Source: Polaribacter sp. | Lineage (GTDB): Bacteria; Bacteroidota; Bacteroidia; Flavobacteriales; Flavobacteriaceae | Reading direction: 5' to 3' | Assembly (NCBI GenBank): GCA_020740485.1 | Contig: DYMN01000004.1 | Coordinates: forward strand, 39,370 to 103,369 | Length of the DNA stretch: 64,000 bases | Shown here: one piece after another, positions 54,550 through 63,217 of the stretch | Layout of the letters: every line of letters begins with the position of its first letter | Numbering within the stretch: the stretch's first letter is position 1 | Program-made: the position numbers and the translations under genes | The notes under the pieces: model-generated | Seen by the model: only the letters and a program-made list of their open reading frames with translations | Databases searched by the model: none | What the model was told of the DNA's origin: nothing

Positions 54550-55623
54550 ATGTTAGTTACTAACTCAATCATAACAGGCACAGGCTCTTATGTTCCGGAT
54601 GTAATCAAAAAAAATGTAGATTTTTTGAATGATGTATTTCTCAATGAAGATGGGAGTCCGTTCAATAGTGACAATACAACGATTATTCAAAAATTCAAGG
54701 ACATCACCGGTATTGAAGAAAGGCGTTATGCTCCCATTGAAATGAACTCCTCTGATTTAGGATTCATGGCAGCGGAAGCCGCCATTGTCGATGCAGGTAT
54801 TGACCGTGAAACCATAGATTACATCATTGTGGCACACAACTTTGGAGATGTGAAAAGTGCTGCCATTCAAAGTGATATTTTACCCAGTTTATCCTCTCGT
54901 ATCAAACAGCGATTGGAAATAAAAAATCCCAGTTGTGTAGCGTATGACATTCTATTTGGTTGTCCGGGTTGGATAGAAGGAGTTATTCAAGGTCATGCTT
55001 TTATCAAAGCCGGCATTGCAAAAAAAGTGCTGGTCATCGGTACTGAAACCTTGTCTAGAGTATTAGACCCTCACGACAGAGATTCTATGATCTATTCCGA
55101 CGGTGCCGGGGCGTGCGTGATTGAAGCTAAAGAAGAACACGTAAAACGCGGTATTTTAAGTCACGCTACGCGCACAGATACTTTGGATGAAGCATATTAT
55201 TTGTTTTTTGGGGGCTCCTACAATAAAAACCTAGATTCCGATGTGCGCTACATCAAAATGTTAGGTCGTAAGATCTATGAATATGCAGTAACGAATGTGC
55301 CGAGTGCTATGAAAGAAGCATTGGAAAGTTCAGCCGTAGATATTCATAACTTAAAAAAGATATTTATCCATCAAGCCAACGAAAAAATGGATGAAGCCAT
55401 CATCAAACGTTTTTACAAACTGTATAACATGCCTACTCCGGAATTGATTATGCCGATGAGCATACATCTGTTTGGCAATTCATCAGTGGCTACCATTCCT
55501 ACCCTATTTGATAGGGTATTAAAAGAAAAAATAGAGAACCAAAAAGTGGAAAAGGATGATGTGATTATGTTTAGTTCCGTTGGATCCGGAATGAACATCA
55601 ATGCGATTGTTTATAAGATGTAA
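54550..55623 (+). CDS. FabH-like 3-oxoacyl-ACP synthase III family protein
   Basis: A 357-residue condensing enzyme of the ketoacyl synthase III class. The catalytic triad is visible: C138 in DILFGCPGWIEG, H274 in KIFIHQANEKM and N310 in HLFGNSSVATIP. The FGCPG context around the Cys differs from NAACSGF of standard FabH, so this is probably a specialised starter or second KAS III found in flavobacteria rather than the housekeeping enzyme. No acyl carrier protein or other fatty acid gene is adjacent. It stands alone with a strong terminator. Confidence 0.85.
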   Translation: MLVTNSIITGTGSYVPDVIKKNVDFLNDVFLNEDGSPFNSDNTTIIQKFKDITGIEERRYAPIEMNSSDLGFMAAEAAIVDAGIDRETIDYIIVAHNFGDVKSAAIQSDILPSLSSRIKQRLEIKNPSCVAYDILFGCPGWIEGVIQGHAFIKAGIAKKVLVIGTETLSRVLDPHDRDSMIYSDGAGACVIEAKEEHVKRGILSHATRTDTLDEAYYLFFGGSYNKNLDSDVRYIKMLGRKIYEYAVTNVPSAMKEALESSAVDIHNLKKIFIHQANEKMDEAIIKRFYKLYNMPTPELIMPMSIHLFGNSSVATIPTLFDRVLKEKIENQKVEKDDVIMFSSVGSGMNINAIVYKM

Positions 55624-55632
55624 TAAAATATA

Positions 55633-55667
55633 AAGACGCCAAAACAAGGAAATTTTTTTGGCGTCTT
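55633..55667. terminator. bidirectional terminator between the FabH-like gene and OsmC
   Basis: AAGACGCCAAAA (55633-55644) pairs with TTTTGGCGTCTT (55656-55667). The T-rich tail follows on the + strand, and A-rich sequence precedes it for the leftward osmC gene. Confidence 0.88.
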
Positions 55668-55686
55668 CTTTTTATCGAATGCGTAT

Positions 55687-56109
55687 TTATTCTTCGTGAA
55701 CCACTATTTCTGAGGTAATTTCCATAGCTTTTTTATAAGAAACACTTACCCCACAGTATCTTTCCTCCGATAAGTTAATAGCTTTTTCAAGTTTGTCCAT
55801 AGGTAAATCTTTGCCCCAAAACTCATATTTTACCACCATTTTGTAAAAATGTTTGGGATGTTCTTCGGTCAAATCGCCGGTTACGCTTACTTTAAAATCT
55901 TTTAGTTCTACTCTCATTTTTGCAAGAATAGACACTACATCCATACCCGTACAACCCGCAAGTGCTACGAGCATAAAAGGTTTTGGACGTGGACCTCTGT
56001 CTTTTCCGCCTACTGATTCTACGGCATCTATAATGATTTTGTGTCCATTTACTTCGGCTTCAAAAGCCATATTATCTAACCATTTTACGGCTACGGTTTC
56101 TTGAGACAT
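55687..56109 (-). CDS. OsmC/Ohr family peroxiredoxin-like protein
   Basis: A 140-residue protein of the OsmC family, which reduces organic peroxides with two cysteines. The motifs KPFMLVALAGCTGMDVVSIL and EERYCGVSVSYKKA supply the two active-site cysteines. I take the ATG at 56109 (MSQETVAVKW) as start; an upstream Met at 56175 would add residues unlike the family. It is separate from the purine cluster, with 168 bases to purF. The physiological peroxide is unknown. Confidence 0.88.
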   Translation of the reverse strand: MSQETVAVKWLDNMAFEAEVNGHKIIIDAVESVGGKDRGPRPKPFMLVALAGCTGMDVVSILAKMRVELKDFKVSVTGDLTEEHPKHFYKMVVKYEFWGKDLPMDKLEKAINLSEERYCGVSVSYKKAMEITSEIVVHEE

Positions 56110-56277
56110 TTGATGTGTTTTTAAATTGTTATTGAAATTATTTTCAGTAATAGAAAGACAAAAAATTGAAATCAATTACTATATCTTTCCTTAGTTGAGA
56201 GAAGGGTTAATATAAAATATCTCTCTAACTATCTATAATCGGACAAATGTAAAATATTTCTTTTTATTATATAACTT

Positions 56278-57705
56278 TTATCTCATTTCTTCCTTTTCTT
56301 CTGCTATATCTTTCAAAATAGATTTGATGTTTCCCGTGGGATACTCTCCTGTAAAACAGGCTTTACATACCGGAAATTGAGTGAAAATTTGATCTAAATC
56401 TTCGGGTTTTAAATAAAATAGTGCATCTGCACCTATATATTTTCTAATTTCTTCCTGCGTTTTGTTGGCGGCAATCAATTCGGTAGTAACGGACATATCG
56501 ATACCATACACGCAAGTATTAATCACCGGTGGTGCCGAAGAAACAAAGTAGATTTCTTTGGCTCCTGCTTCTTTTAATGTCTGAACTATACGCTTAGAAG
56601 TGGTGCCACGTACAATGGAATCATCGACCACTACTACTTTTTTATCGCGAATGGCTTTTTTAATGGGATTGAGTTTTTGACGTACAATATTTTCTCGCTC
56701 CGTTTGATGGGGTGCAATAAAACTTCGCCCTATGTAATTGCTCTTAAAAAGTCCTCTGTGGTAGGGAACGCCTAATTTTTCCGCCAAGCCCGAAGCCGCA
56801 AAATACCCTGACGAAGGCACATCAATAACCACATCGGGTTGCAAACCTGATGCTTTGATTTGCTCTGCGATGAATTGTCCCAAACGCACACGACTACCTG
56901 CCACATTCTTATTGTAAAAAACAGCATCTTCTCGTGCAAAATAAATAAACTCAAATACGCAAAAGGCTTGTTTTTTTTCGTATCCAATGGATGAATGTAA
57001 TTGATAATCTTCATCAATGTAAATGATCTCACCGGGTTTCAAATCACGAATTACTTCATAACCTAAATGGTCAAATGTAACACTTTCGGATGCTAAACCA
57101 TACACAATGCCGTTCTCGGTTTCTTTTTTCCCCAACACCAAAGGTCTGATGCCATTTGGATCTAAAAATGCTAACAATCCATGATTAGCAATGACTGAAA
57201 TCACGGCATAAGCCCCTTCAATTTTCTGTTGCGTGGCTTTGACCGAAGCAAAAATTTCATCGACTTTTATCTGCTTTAAATCAAACTTTTTGAGTTCGGT
57301 TGCCAACGTATATAGTATAATTTCCAAGTCATTGGATGAAGTAGGCAATACGTGATAATCCTCATACAAGGCTCTGTTCATCTCTTTGAAATTAGTTACG
57401 TTGCCATTGTGCACCATCGCAATTCCAAACGGATAATTGGTAGTGATGGGTTGAGCGTTTTCTATGTTTTTAGTCCCGTGGGTGGTGTAGCGAACGTGTC
57501 CCAAACCAATACTGCCCTCTAATCGGTCAAAATGTTTGTTTTCAAACACTTCATTGACCAATCCGATGCCTTTTTTGAGTTTGAAATTGTTTTTAAAGGT
57601 AACAATTCCCGCAGAATCCTGCCCCCTGTGTTGCAAGGTCAATAAGCCTGAAAGTATGTCATATACTACTTTTTCGTTTCCGGTAAATCCTACTATTCCG
57701 CACAT
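56278..57705 (-). CDS. purF: amidophosphoribosyltransferase
   Basis: First committed step of purine synthesis: PRPP and glutamine to phosphoribosylamine. The 475-residue enzyme starts with the nucleophile Cys2 after Met (MCGIVGFTG), has HRGQDSAGI and HVRYTTHG in the glutaminase domain and the PRPP loop VVVVDDSIVRGTTS (357-370). Four cysteines C249, C398, C447 and C450 match the [4Fe-4S] ligands of the B. subtilis type. It is the last gene of the leftward purine cluster. Three AGTTTGA heptamers lie just upstream (57715-57735). Confidence 0.97.
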   Translation of the reverse strand: MCGIVGFTGNEKVVYDILSGLLTLQHRGQDSAGIVTFKNNFKLKKGIGLVNEVFENKHFDRLEGSIGLGHVRYTTHGTKNIENAQPITTNYPFGIAMVHNGNVTNFKEMNRALYEDYHVLPTSSNDLEIILYTLATELKKFDLKQIKVDEIFASVKATQQKIEGAYAVISVIANHGLLAFLDPNGIRPLVLGKKETENGIVYGLASESVTFDHLGYEVIRDLKPGEIIYIDEDYQLHSSIGYEKKQAFCVFEFIYFAREDAVFYNKNVAGSRVRLGQFIAEQIKASGLQPDVVIDVPSSGYFAASGLAEKLGVPYHRGLFKSNYIGRSFIAPHQTERENIVRQKLNPIKKAIRDKKVVVVDDSIVRGTTSKRIVQTLKEAGAKEIYFVSSAPPVINTCVYGIDMSVTTELIAANKTQEEIRKYIGADALFYLKPEDLDQIFTQFPVCKACFTGEYPTGNIKSILKDIAEEKEEMR

Positions 57706-57795
57706 GCTATAAAAAGTTTGAAGTTTGAAGTTTGAATGTTTTGAGTTTCATGTTTACTATAAAATTTTTCCTTTATTTAATTTAAAGTTATACAT
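57706..57795. repeat. heptamer repeat AGTTTGA in the purN-purF gap
   Basis: Three perfect AGTTTGA copies at 57715-57735 followed by related GAGTTTCA. The gap holds no gene. Confidence 0.7.
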
Positions 57796-58374
57796 TTAAA
57801 ATTCAAAACCACAAAATAATTGATACAGCGTTTCGGGATAGAATTGGTGTTCTACCGCCAAACCGCGTTGTTCTACTTCTTCTAATGCTTTAACCCCTTT
57901 TAAATCAACAGTTTTTTGGGCAATGATTTTTCCGGTATCCAAACCAACGTCTACAAAATGGATAGTGATTTTGGTTTCTACTAAATGATTTTCAAACGCC
58001 CACTCGTAACCGTGCAATCCTTGATGCTGTGTGGTATCCGCAGGATGAATGTTGATGATTTTATTCGGAAATTGTTGAATAAATGTGTTGCTCAAAATTC
58101 GCATATAACCGGCTAAAACAATGAAATCAAATTCGTAATCTTCTATAAATTCTCTAATTTCTCGGTCATATGCTGCGCGATTTCTCCCTTTTGAAGGAAT
58201 TGTGTGCGTTTTTACACCCATTTTTTGGGCAATCTCCAAACCTTTTGCATCAGGTTGGTTGGAAAACACTAAAACACACGCACCCACTCCTTTCAAAATT
58301 CCATTTTGAGTAGCCTGAAGGATGGATTCCATATTGGAACCTCTACCGGATATGAAAATTATAAATTTCTTCAT
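57796..58374 (-). CDS. purN: phosphoribosylglycinamide formyltransferase (atypical sequence)
   Basis: Transfers a formyl group from 10-formyl-THF to GAR. The 192-residue protein has the PRPP-site start IFISGRGSNMESIL and the catalytic residues N108, H110 and D146 in IINIHP and VGLDTGKIIAQ. Between them it reads HPADTTQHQGLHGYEWA instead of the usual HPSLLPxxxGLHTYE, and the C-terminal part LEEVEQRGLAVEHQFYPETL also looks atypical. The key residues are kept, so it should be active. It belongs to the purine cluster between purD and purF. Confidence 0.9.
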   Translation of the reverse strand: MKKFIIFISGRGSNMESILQATQNGILKGVGACVLVFSNQPDAKGLEIAQKMGVKTHTIPSKGRNRAAYDREIREFIEDYEFDFIVLAGYMRILSNTFIQQFPNKIINIHPADTTQHQGLHGYEWAFENHLVETKITIHFVDVGLDTGKIIAQKTVDLKGVKALEEVEQRGLAVEHQFYPETLYQLFCGFEF

Positions 58375-58555
58375 TTTATGGAATACGAATGATTATAATT
58401 ACGTTCCGATAGTTATCGGAAGATGAATTACGATTGACGAATTACGATTTATAAATTACGGATTAAAAATTACGGATTGCGAATTAGGTATTAGGAATTT
58501 TAACCTCATAAATTACAATTACTAAATAAAAAAATCAGATTATTAAACATTCTAA
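58375..58555. repeat. degenerate GAATTACG-type repeats and a CCGATA palindrome in the purD-purN gap
   Basis: GAATTACGATT-like units recur about every 15 bases (about 58426-58490). TTCCGATA (58404-58411) and TATCGGAA (58414-58421) form a perfect palindrome around two bases. No gene is seen. Confidence 0.65.
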
Positions 58556-59806
58556 CTAAAAATTCTCGTTTTTTCTTCTGCCAATGTCTTTTCGGTAATT
58601 CATTCCTTCAAAATGGATTTTATCAATCTGATTGTACACTTTTTGCAAACTCTCGTCTAAGGTCGCTCCGTGACCCACAATATTCAAAACTCGACCACCG
58701 TCGGTTAGCAATACATCATTTATTTTTTTAGTTCCTGCGTGAAAAATAAGGATGTCTTTGTTCACATTTTCCAATCCTGAAATAGGCAAACCTTTTGCGT
58801 ATTTTTGGGGATAACCTCTTGATACTAAAACTACATCTGCGAAAAATCCAGTTTCAAATTCCAATTCCAAATCACTGAGATTTCCGTTGAGACAGGCATC
58901 AACAATAGTAACTAAATCGGTTTTCAATGCAGGCAAAAGCACTTCGGTTTCGGGATCTCCAAATCGTGCATTGTATTCCAACAAATAAGGAATGCCATTT
59001 TCTACCATAATCCCAAAATAAATCATGCCTTTGTAGTCCATTTGTTCTTCACTTATCCCTTGCAAAGTCGGTTTGATAATACGCAAGTGAATTTTTTTCA
59101 TCAATACCGGATCAATCCCTTCAATGGGACTAAACGCACCCATTCCACCTGTGTTGGGCCCTTTGTCGCCTTCCAATAATTGCTTGTGATCTTGGGATGC
59201 TTGAAGCAATTTAACCGATTTCCCATCGGTAAATCCAATAATAGAAATTTCGTCTCCCTCCAAACGTTGCTCCACAATCAAAGACACATTTTCACCATAA
59301 GTAACGAGAATTTCATCAAATGCAGCGGCCAATTCCGATAGATTTCCACATACAAAAACGCCTTTACCGGCAGCCAGCCCGTCGAATTTTATCACGCAAA
59401 ATCCATCTAATGTGTTAGCGTATTTCTTTGCTTCGGTAATGCTTTGAAAGGTTTTAAATCTCGCCGTGGACACTTCATATTTTTGCATAAAATATTTGGC
59501 AAAAACTTTGGATGCTTCCAATTGCGCTGCTTTTTGGGTCGGACCAAAAATTTTAATTTCTGTTTTGCGAAAATAATCTACCATTCCTGCCGCCAAAGGT
59601 TGTTCGGGTCCTACAAAAATCATTGAAATATCATGTTGGATGCAAAATGCTTTTACTGCGTCAAAATCCATGATATTGATAGGGAAACTGTTCGGAATGC
59701 CACCATTGCCGGGCAAAGTGAAAACGTTATCCCATCCCCTGGATTGGGCAAATTTCCACGCCAAAGCGTGCTCTCGACCACCACTACCTATGACTGCTAT
59801 TTTCAT
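58556..59806 (-). CDS. purD: phosphoribosylamine--glycine ligase
   Basis: ATP-grasp ligase that joins glycine to phosphoribosylamine. The 416-residue enzyme has the N-terminal GSGGREHALAWKFAQS, the FVGPEQPLAAGMVD motif, the ATP-grasp lysine in VIKFDGLAAGKGVFVC, GDKGPNTGGMGAFSPI and the metal-binding EYNARFGDPETEV. Length is typical. It follows purCE in the leftward purine cluster after a 143-base repeat-rich gap. Confidence 0.96.
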   Translation of the reverse strand: MKIAVIGSGGREHALAWKFAQSRGWDNVFTLPGNGGIPNSFPINIMDFDAVKAFCIQHDISMIFVGPEQPLAAGMVDYFRKTEIKIFGPTQKAAQLEASKVFAKYFMQKYEVSTARFKTFQSITEAKKYANTLDGFCVIKFDGLAAGKGVFVCGNLSELAAAFDEILVTYGENVSLIVEQRLEGDEISIIGFTDGKSVKLLQASQDHKQLLEGDKGPNTGGMGAFSPIEGIDPVLMKKIHLRIIKPTLQGISEEQMDYKGMIYFGIMVENGIPYLLEYNARFGDPETEVLLPALKTDLVTIVDACLNGNLSDLELEFETGFFADVVLVSRGYPQKYAKGLPISGLENVNKDILIFHAGTKKINDVLLTDGGRVLNIVGHGATLDESLQKVYNQIDKIHFEGMNYRKDIGRRKNENF

Positions 59807-59949
59807 TATTTGGTTATTAGACCTCCCCCTGCCCCTCCAAAGGAGGGGAGTTGAAAGTGTTATTGAGTTATTTGGTTATTGGGTTATTAGGTTATTGGTT
59901 ATTAACATATTAACACATTAGCAAATTAGCAAATTAGCAAATTGGCTAA
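59807..59949. repeat. short tandem repeats and a CCCCTCC/GGAGGGG hairpin in the purCE-purD gap
   Basis: CCCCTCC (59832-59838) pairs with GGAGGGG (59842-59848). GGTTATT-like heptamers follow (about 59864-59903), then GCAAATTA octamers (59921-59928, 59929-59936 and a partial third to 59943). The gap holds no gene. Confidence 0.75.
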
Positions 59950-61332
59950 TTAGTTAATTAAATCATTATCATCTTCAATTAAATCCAATTTCATTTGTTT
60001 GATTTCCTCAGTCATTTGCGCTCTTAACGATGGAACATTCAGCACTCTAACGGCTGCCAACGCTGCATTTTCAGGATGGATCACGGTCATGGCAGGCGTA
60101 AACGAAGGCATCATCAAGGATGAATTCACATTGACCAAGATGTCTGCTGCATCTTTAAACGGTGGACAATTAATCACAGGAACATTCAGATTGGCTGCCA
60201 AAGCGCCTCCCAATCCATTACTGCGTCCTGCAATGGCAATTACTGCCACAGGCTCTATGCTGTTATTAAGTAAGTTCGCTAAATCTACGATGCGTTCTCC
60301 GTTTTTGTGGGCTGAAATCAGACGCATCTGGGTTTTAATAGCATATTTTTCTAAATAGTCCATGATTATTTCAGCATGCGGAACATCTGATTTTGAACCC
60401 ATTAGCAAAGCGATGTAACCACTTTTTATCAATCTTTTACGAACCAAATTATTGTAGATACGGGTTTTTATATCCATCTCTGATGTCAAATATTTTTCAC
60501 CGGTGATGATTTCATATATCTCACGATAACGTTTGGATGTTTCATTTACCACCTCTTCCGGTAATAACAAGGGAATTTTTCCCTCTATTTTGTGTGCCAG
60601 CATCCATTGACGAACAAATTCCTTGTCAATTTGTTCTGCTTTTTCTGCATTTTTTTCATAATCTGCTTTGCTCCAAAAACGCGATGAATCGGGTGTGTGA
60701 ATTTCATCAATCAAAATTAATTTTCCATTGTAAAACCCAAATTCATATTTGGTATCGACCAAAATAATACCTTTTTCAGCCATATATTCTGAACCAAATT
60801 TGAATAGTTGCAATGCTTTTTGTTTCATAATTTGATACGTGTCACTATCCACTAAACCACGTGCAATAATTTCACTTTCAGTGATTTCGGTATCGTCTGC
60901 ATCTTTGGTGGTGGGTGTCAAAATGGGTTCGGGAAACTTATTATTGAAAGTCAAACCCTCATTGACCGGAACGCCACAAAATTCGCGTTGCCCTTCTTGG
61001 TAACCACGCCACATTGAACCGGTCAGGTAGCCACGAACAATCATTTCCACTTTAATAGGTTCACATTCTTTTACCATACTCACATTGTCATCAATTTGTT
61101 CTATCAAGTGATTTTCAATAATATGCTCTGTTTGTTTAAACCAAAAATTAGTCAACGTATTCAAAACACCACCTTTGTAGGGAATGGCGTTAATGAGATT
61201 TTTATTAAAGGCGGAAATGCGGTCTGTAACTACAATCAAGCGACTTTTTTTGTCAATTGCAATGCTGTCGCGTACTTTTCCCGCGTGAATTTTTTTCAGT
61301 TGCGGACTCTCGAAATGATAAAGTGTGTTCAT
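59950..61332 (-). CDS. PurC-PurE fusion: SAICAR synthetase plus class II AIR carboxylase
   Basis: A 460-residue bifunctional purine enzyme. Residues 1-300 are SAICAR synthetase (PurC): HAGKVRDSIAI, VVTDRISAFN, VRGYLTGSMWRGYQ, PEPILTPTTKDADDTEIT and LIDEIHTPDSSRFW. Residues about 305-460 are a PurE-type domain: LLMGSKSDVPHAE (GSKSD 312-316), SAHK (340-343) and AIAGRSNGLGGALAANL. The SAHK and AGRSNGLGG motifs are those of class II PurE (AIR carboxylase), which uses CO2 directly, as in animals and some spirochaetes; class I has SAHR and AGGAAHLPGM. The order matches vertebrate PAICS. No purK is seen nearby, as expected if class II. Confidence 0.88.
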   Translation of the reverse strand: MNTLYHFESPQLKKIHAGKVRDSIAIDKKSRLIVVTDRISAFNKNLINAIPYKGGVLNTLTNFWFKQTEHIIENHLIEQIDDNVSMVKECEPIKVEMIVRGYLTGSMWRGYQEGQREFCGVPVNEGLTFNNKFPEPILTPTTKDADDTEITESEIIARGLVDSDTYQIMKQKALQLFKFGSEYMAEKGIILVDTKYEFGFYNGKLILIDEIHTPDSSRFWSKADYEKNAEKAEQIDKEFVRQWMLAHKIEGKIPLLLPEEVVNETSKRYREIYEIITGEKYLTSEMDIKTRIYNNLVRKRLIKSGYIALLMGSKSDVPHAEIIMDYLEKYAIKTQMRLISAHKNGERIVDLANLLNNSIEPVAVIAIAGRSNGLGGALAANLNVPVINCPPFKDAADILVNVNSSLMMPSFTPAMTVIHPENAALAAVRVLNVPSLRAQMTEEIKQMKLDLIEDDNDLIN

Positions 61333-61430
61333 TTTAGTTAAAAGTTTGTAAAGTTTGTAAAGTTTAAAGTTTAAGGTTCAAAAAAGTCTTACGTCTTGAA
61401 GTCTTATGTCTTAAAGTCAAAAATATCAAT
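61333..61430. repeat. AGTTTGTAA and AGTCTTAxGTCTT repeats in the purH-purCE gap
   Basis: AAGTTTGTAA-like units recur around 61341-61372, followed by GTCTTACGTCTTGAAGTCTT-like units. No gene is seen. Confidence 0.65.
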
Positions 61431-63038
61431 TTAATGTTTAAAATGTCTAATTCCCGTAAATACCATATTGATTTTTAATTCGTTACATTTTTCAATAACG
61501 GATTTATCTCTGATGCTTCCTCCGGGTTGTACAATGGTTTTAATGCCTTTTTCGAATGCCATTTCCACATTGTCTGCAAAGGGAAAAAAAGCATCGGAAA
61601 TCAAAATGGCTTTGCCTATTTCGGCTTGATAATAGTTAGGGAAATCATTATCAGAACCGTTGAATTCGGCTTTTAGAAAACTTTCTGCTTTGCGTAAAGC
61701 AAGTTCTGTGGAAATCAAACGATTGGGTTGTCCTGCTCCCATTCCCATCAAAAAATATTGATTATGGCGTATTCCTACTACCGCAATGGCATTGGATTTA
61801 ATGTTTTTGATGGCTTTTAATCCAAAGGCAATCAATTCTTTATATTGTTCTAAATCAAATATTTGATTGGTAACAACTTCCATTTTTTCAAACAAAACTC
61901 GGTCATAATCTTGACGTAACAGTGTTCCGTTGATGTAACGTAAATCCTTGTTTTCAGGAAGATTTTCAGGTTGGTATTTTAAAATGCGTAAGTCCTTGTG
62001 ATTTTGCATATATGCCAATGCTTCCGGCTCATAATCGGGCCCGATGATTACTTCAATGAACTTTCTTTTGGTTTTATCTTCGTGAGTCAGTTCAAAGAAT
62101 TGTGCCGTTGCCAAACTCACTTTTTGGTTGAAAGCAATGATAGACCCAAAGGCAGAAATGGGATCGGCTTGCCAAGCCGTTTCTAATGTTTTTCTTTGGT
62201 TTTCGCCTTGCGCCAAACCGCACGGATTAGAATGTTTGATGATGCTGCAAGCGGAATCAGCGAGTTCTTTTACGGAATTTACTGCACCGGAAATATCTAA
62301 TATATTATTGTAGGACAACTCTTTGCCGTGTAATATTTCCATATCGTGAAAAGTGTTCTCTACTCCTTTTTCACGGTAGAAAATAGCATTTTGATGTGAA
62401 TTTTCGCCATAACGCAAGGTTTTTCCATTTTCAAATGCCAAACGCAACGATTCTTTTCCTAATGATTTATCCATCGTTTGGGCAATCAAAGCGTCGTAAT
62501 CGGCAGTATGATTGAAGGCTTTTGCCATCATAAACTTTCTAAAATCATAAGTGGTTGCGCCATTATTTGCCGTAAATTCATTTATAAATAAATCGTAATC
62601 AGTAGGTTGCGTTAGCGTAACTACATATTTAAAGTTTTTGGCTGCTGCTCTGAGCATCGTGGGTCCGCCAATGTCAATATTTTCAATGAGCGTTTCAAAA
62701 TCAGCGCCTTGACTCAGCACTTTTGCAAATGGATAAAGATTGCAAACCACCAAGTCAATGGGTGCGATTTGCAAGTTTTGGGCTTCCATCGCATCTTTTT
62801 CACGATCAAAAAGCAATGCGGATTCTATTTGAAACGAAATAGTTTTCATTCTCCCGCCAAATGCTTCGGGGTTTCCGGTAACTTTTGAAATATCGGTAAC
62901 GGGGATTCCTGCATCTTCCAATACGGTTTTCGTACCACCTGTCGAGATGATTTCAACCCCTTTTTGGGTGAGAAATTGGGCTAAATGTACAATTCCGCTT
63001 TTGTCGGAAACGCTGAGTAGGGCTTTTTTTATTTGCAT
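61431..63038 (-). CDS. purH: bifunctional AICAR transformylase/IMP cyclohydrolase
   Basis: Carries out the last two steps to IMP. The 535-residue protein has the N-terminal cyclohydrolase domain (KKALLSVSDKSGIVHLAQFL, FGGRMKTISF, NIDIGGPTMLRAAAKN) and the C-terminal transformylase domain, with the conserved Lys-His pair in SIIKHSNPCGLAQG, then ADPISAFGSIIAFN and ending AFEKGIKTIVQPGGSIRD and NMVFTGIRHFKH. I chose the Met at 63038 (MQIKKALLSV), six residues after an upstream Met, because it fits the family start. Confidence 0.96.
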   Translation of the reverse strand: MQIKKALLSVSDKSGIVHLAQFLTQKGVEIISTGGTKTVLEDAGIPVTDISKVTGNPEAFGGRMKTISFQIESALLFDREKDAMEAQNLQIAPIDLVVCNLYPFAKVLSQGADFETLIENIDIGGPTMLRAAAKNFKYVVTLTQPTDYDLFINEFTANNGATTYDFRKFMMAKAFNHTADYDALIAQTMDKSLGKESLRLAFENGKTLRYGENSHQNAIFYREKGVENTFHDMEILHGKELSYNNILDISGAVNSVKELADSACSIIKHSNPCGLAQGENQRKTLETAWQADPISAFGSIIAFNQKVSLATAQFFELTHEDKTKRKFIEVIIGPDYEPEALAYMQNHKDLRILKYQPENLPENKDLRYINGTLLRQDYDRVLFEKMEVVTNQIFDLEQYKELIAFGLKAIKNIKSNAIAVVGIRHNQYFLMGMGAGQPNRLISTELALRKAESFLKAEFNGSDNDFPNYYQAEIGKAILISDAFFPFADNVEMAFEKGIKTIVQPGGSIRDKSVIEKCNELKINMVFTGIRHFKH

Positions 63039-63056
63039 TGCTATTGGTTTGAACAC

Positions 63057-63217
63057 GAATTACACAAATTGAACTAATTTTCACTAATTTATTTATTATT
63101 AATAATTTATGTGGAAATTTAAAATTCTATATCTAAACTAAAAGATTTATCCTTTTCTATTTTTCTATATTTTAGTTTGAACTGTTGCAAAAAATGCAAC
63201 AGTTGAAATTTTATTAT
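63057..63217. other. purQ/L-purH gap with two inverted repeats
   Basis: AACTGTTGCA (63180-63189) and TGCAACAGTT (63195-63204) form a perfect hairpin with a five-base loop but no clear T-run for the leftward gene. AAACTAAAA (63135-63143) and TTTTAGTTT (63170-63178) form a second inverted pair between it and purH. No gene is seen. Confidence 0.6.

Noticed and set aside
55624..56277. Boundary of a genomic island before the purine cluster
   Set aside because: No tRNA, integrase or attachment repeat is visible, so transfer of the cluster stays a hypothesis based on protein features.
63057..63217. Purine riboswitch near purH
   Set aside because: The inverted repeats do not show the conserved core of known purine riboswitches and do not precede a first gene.
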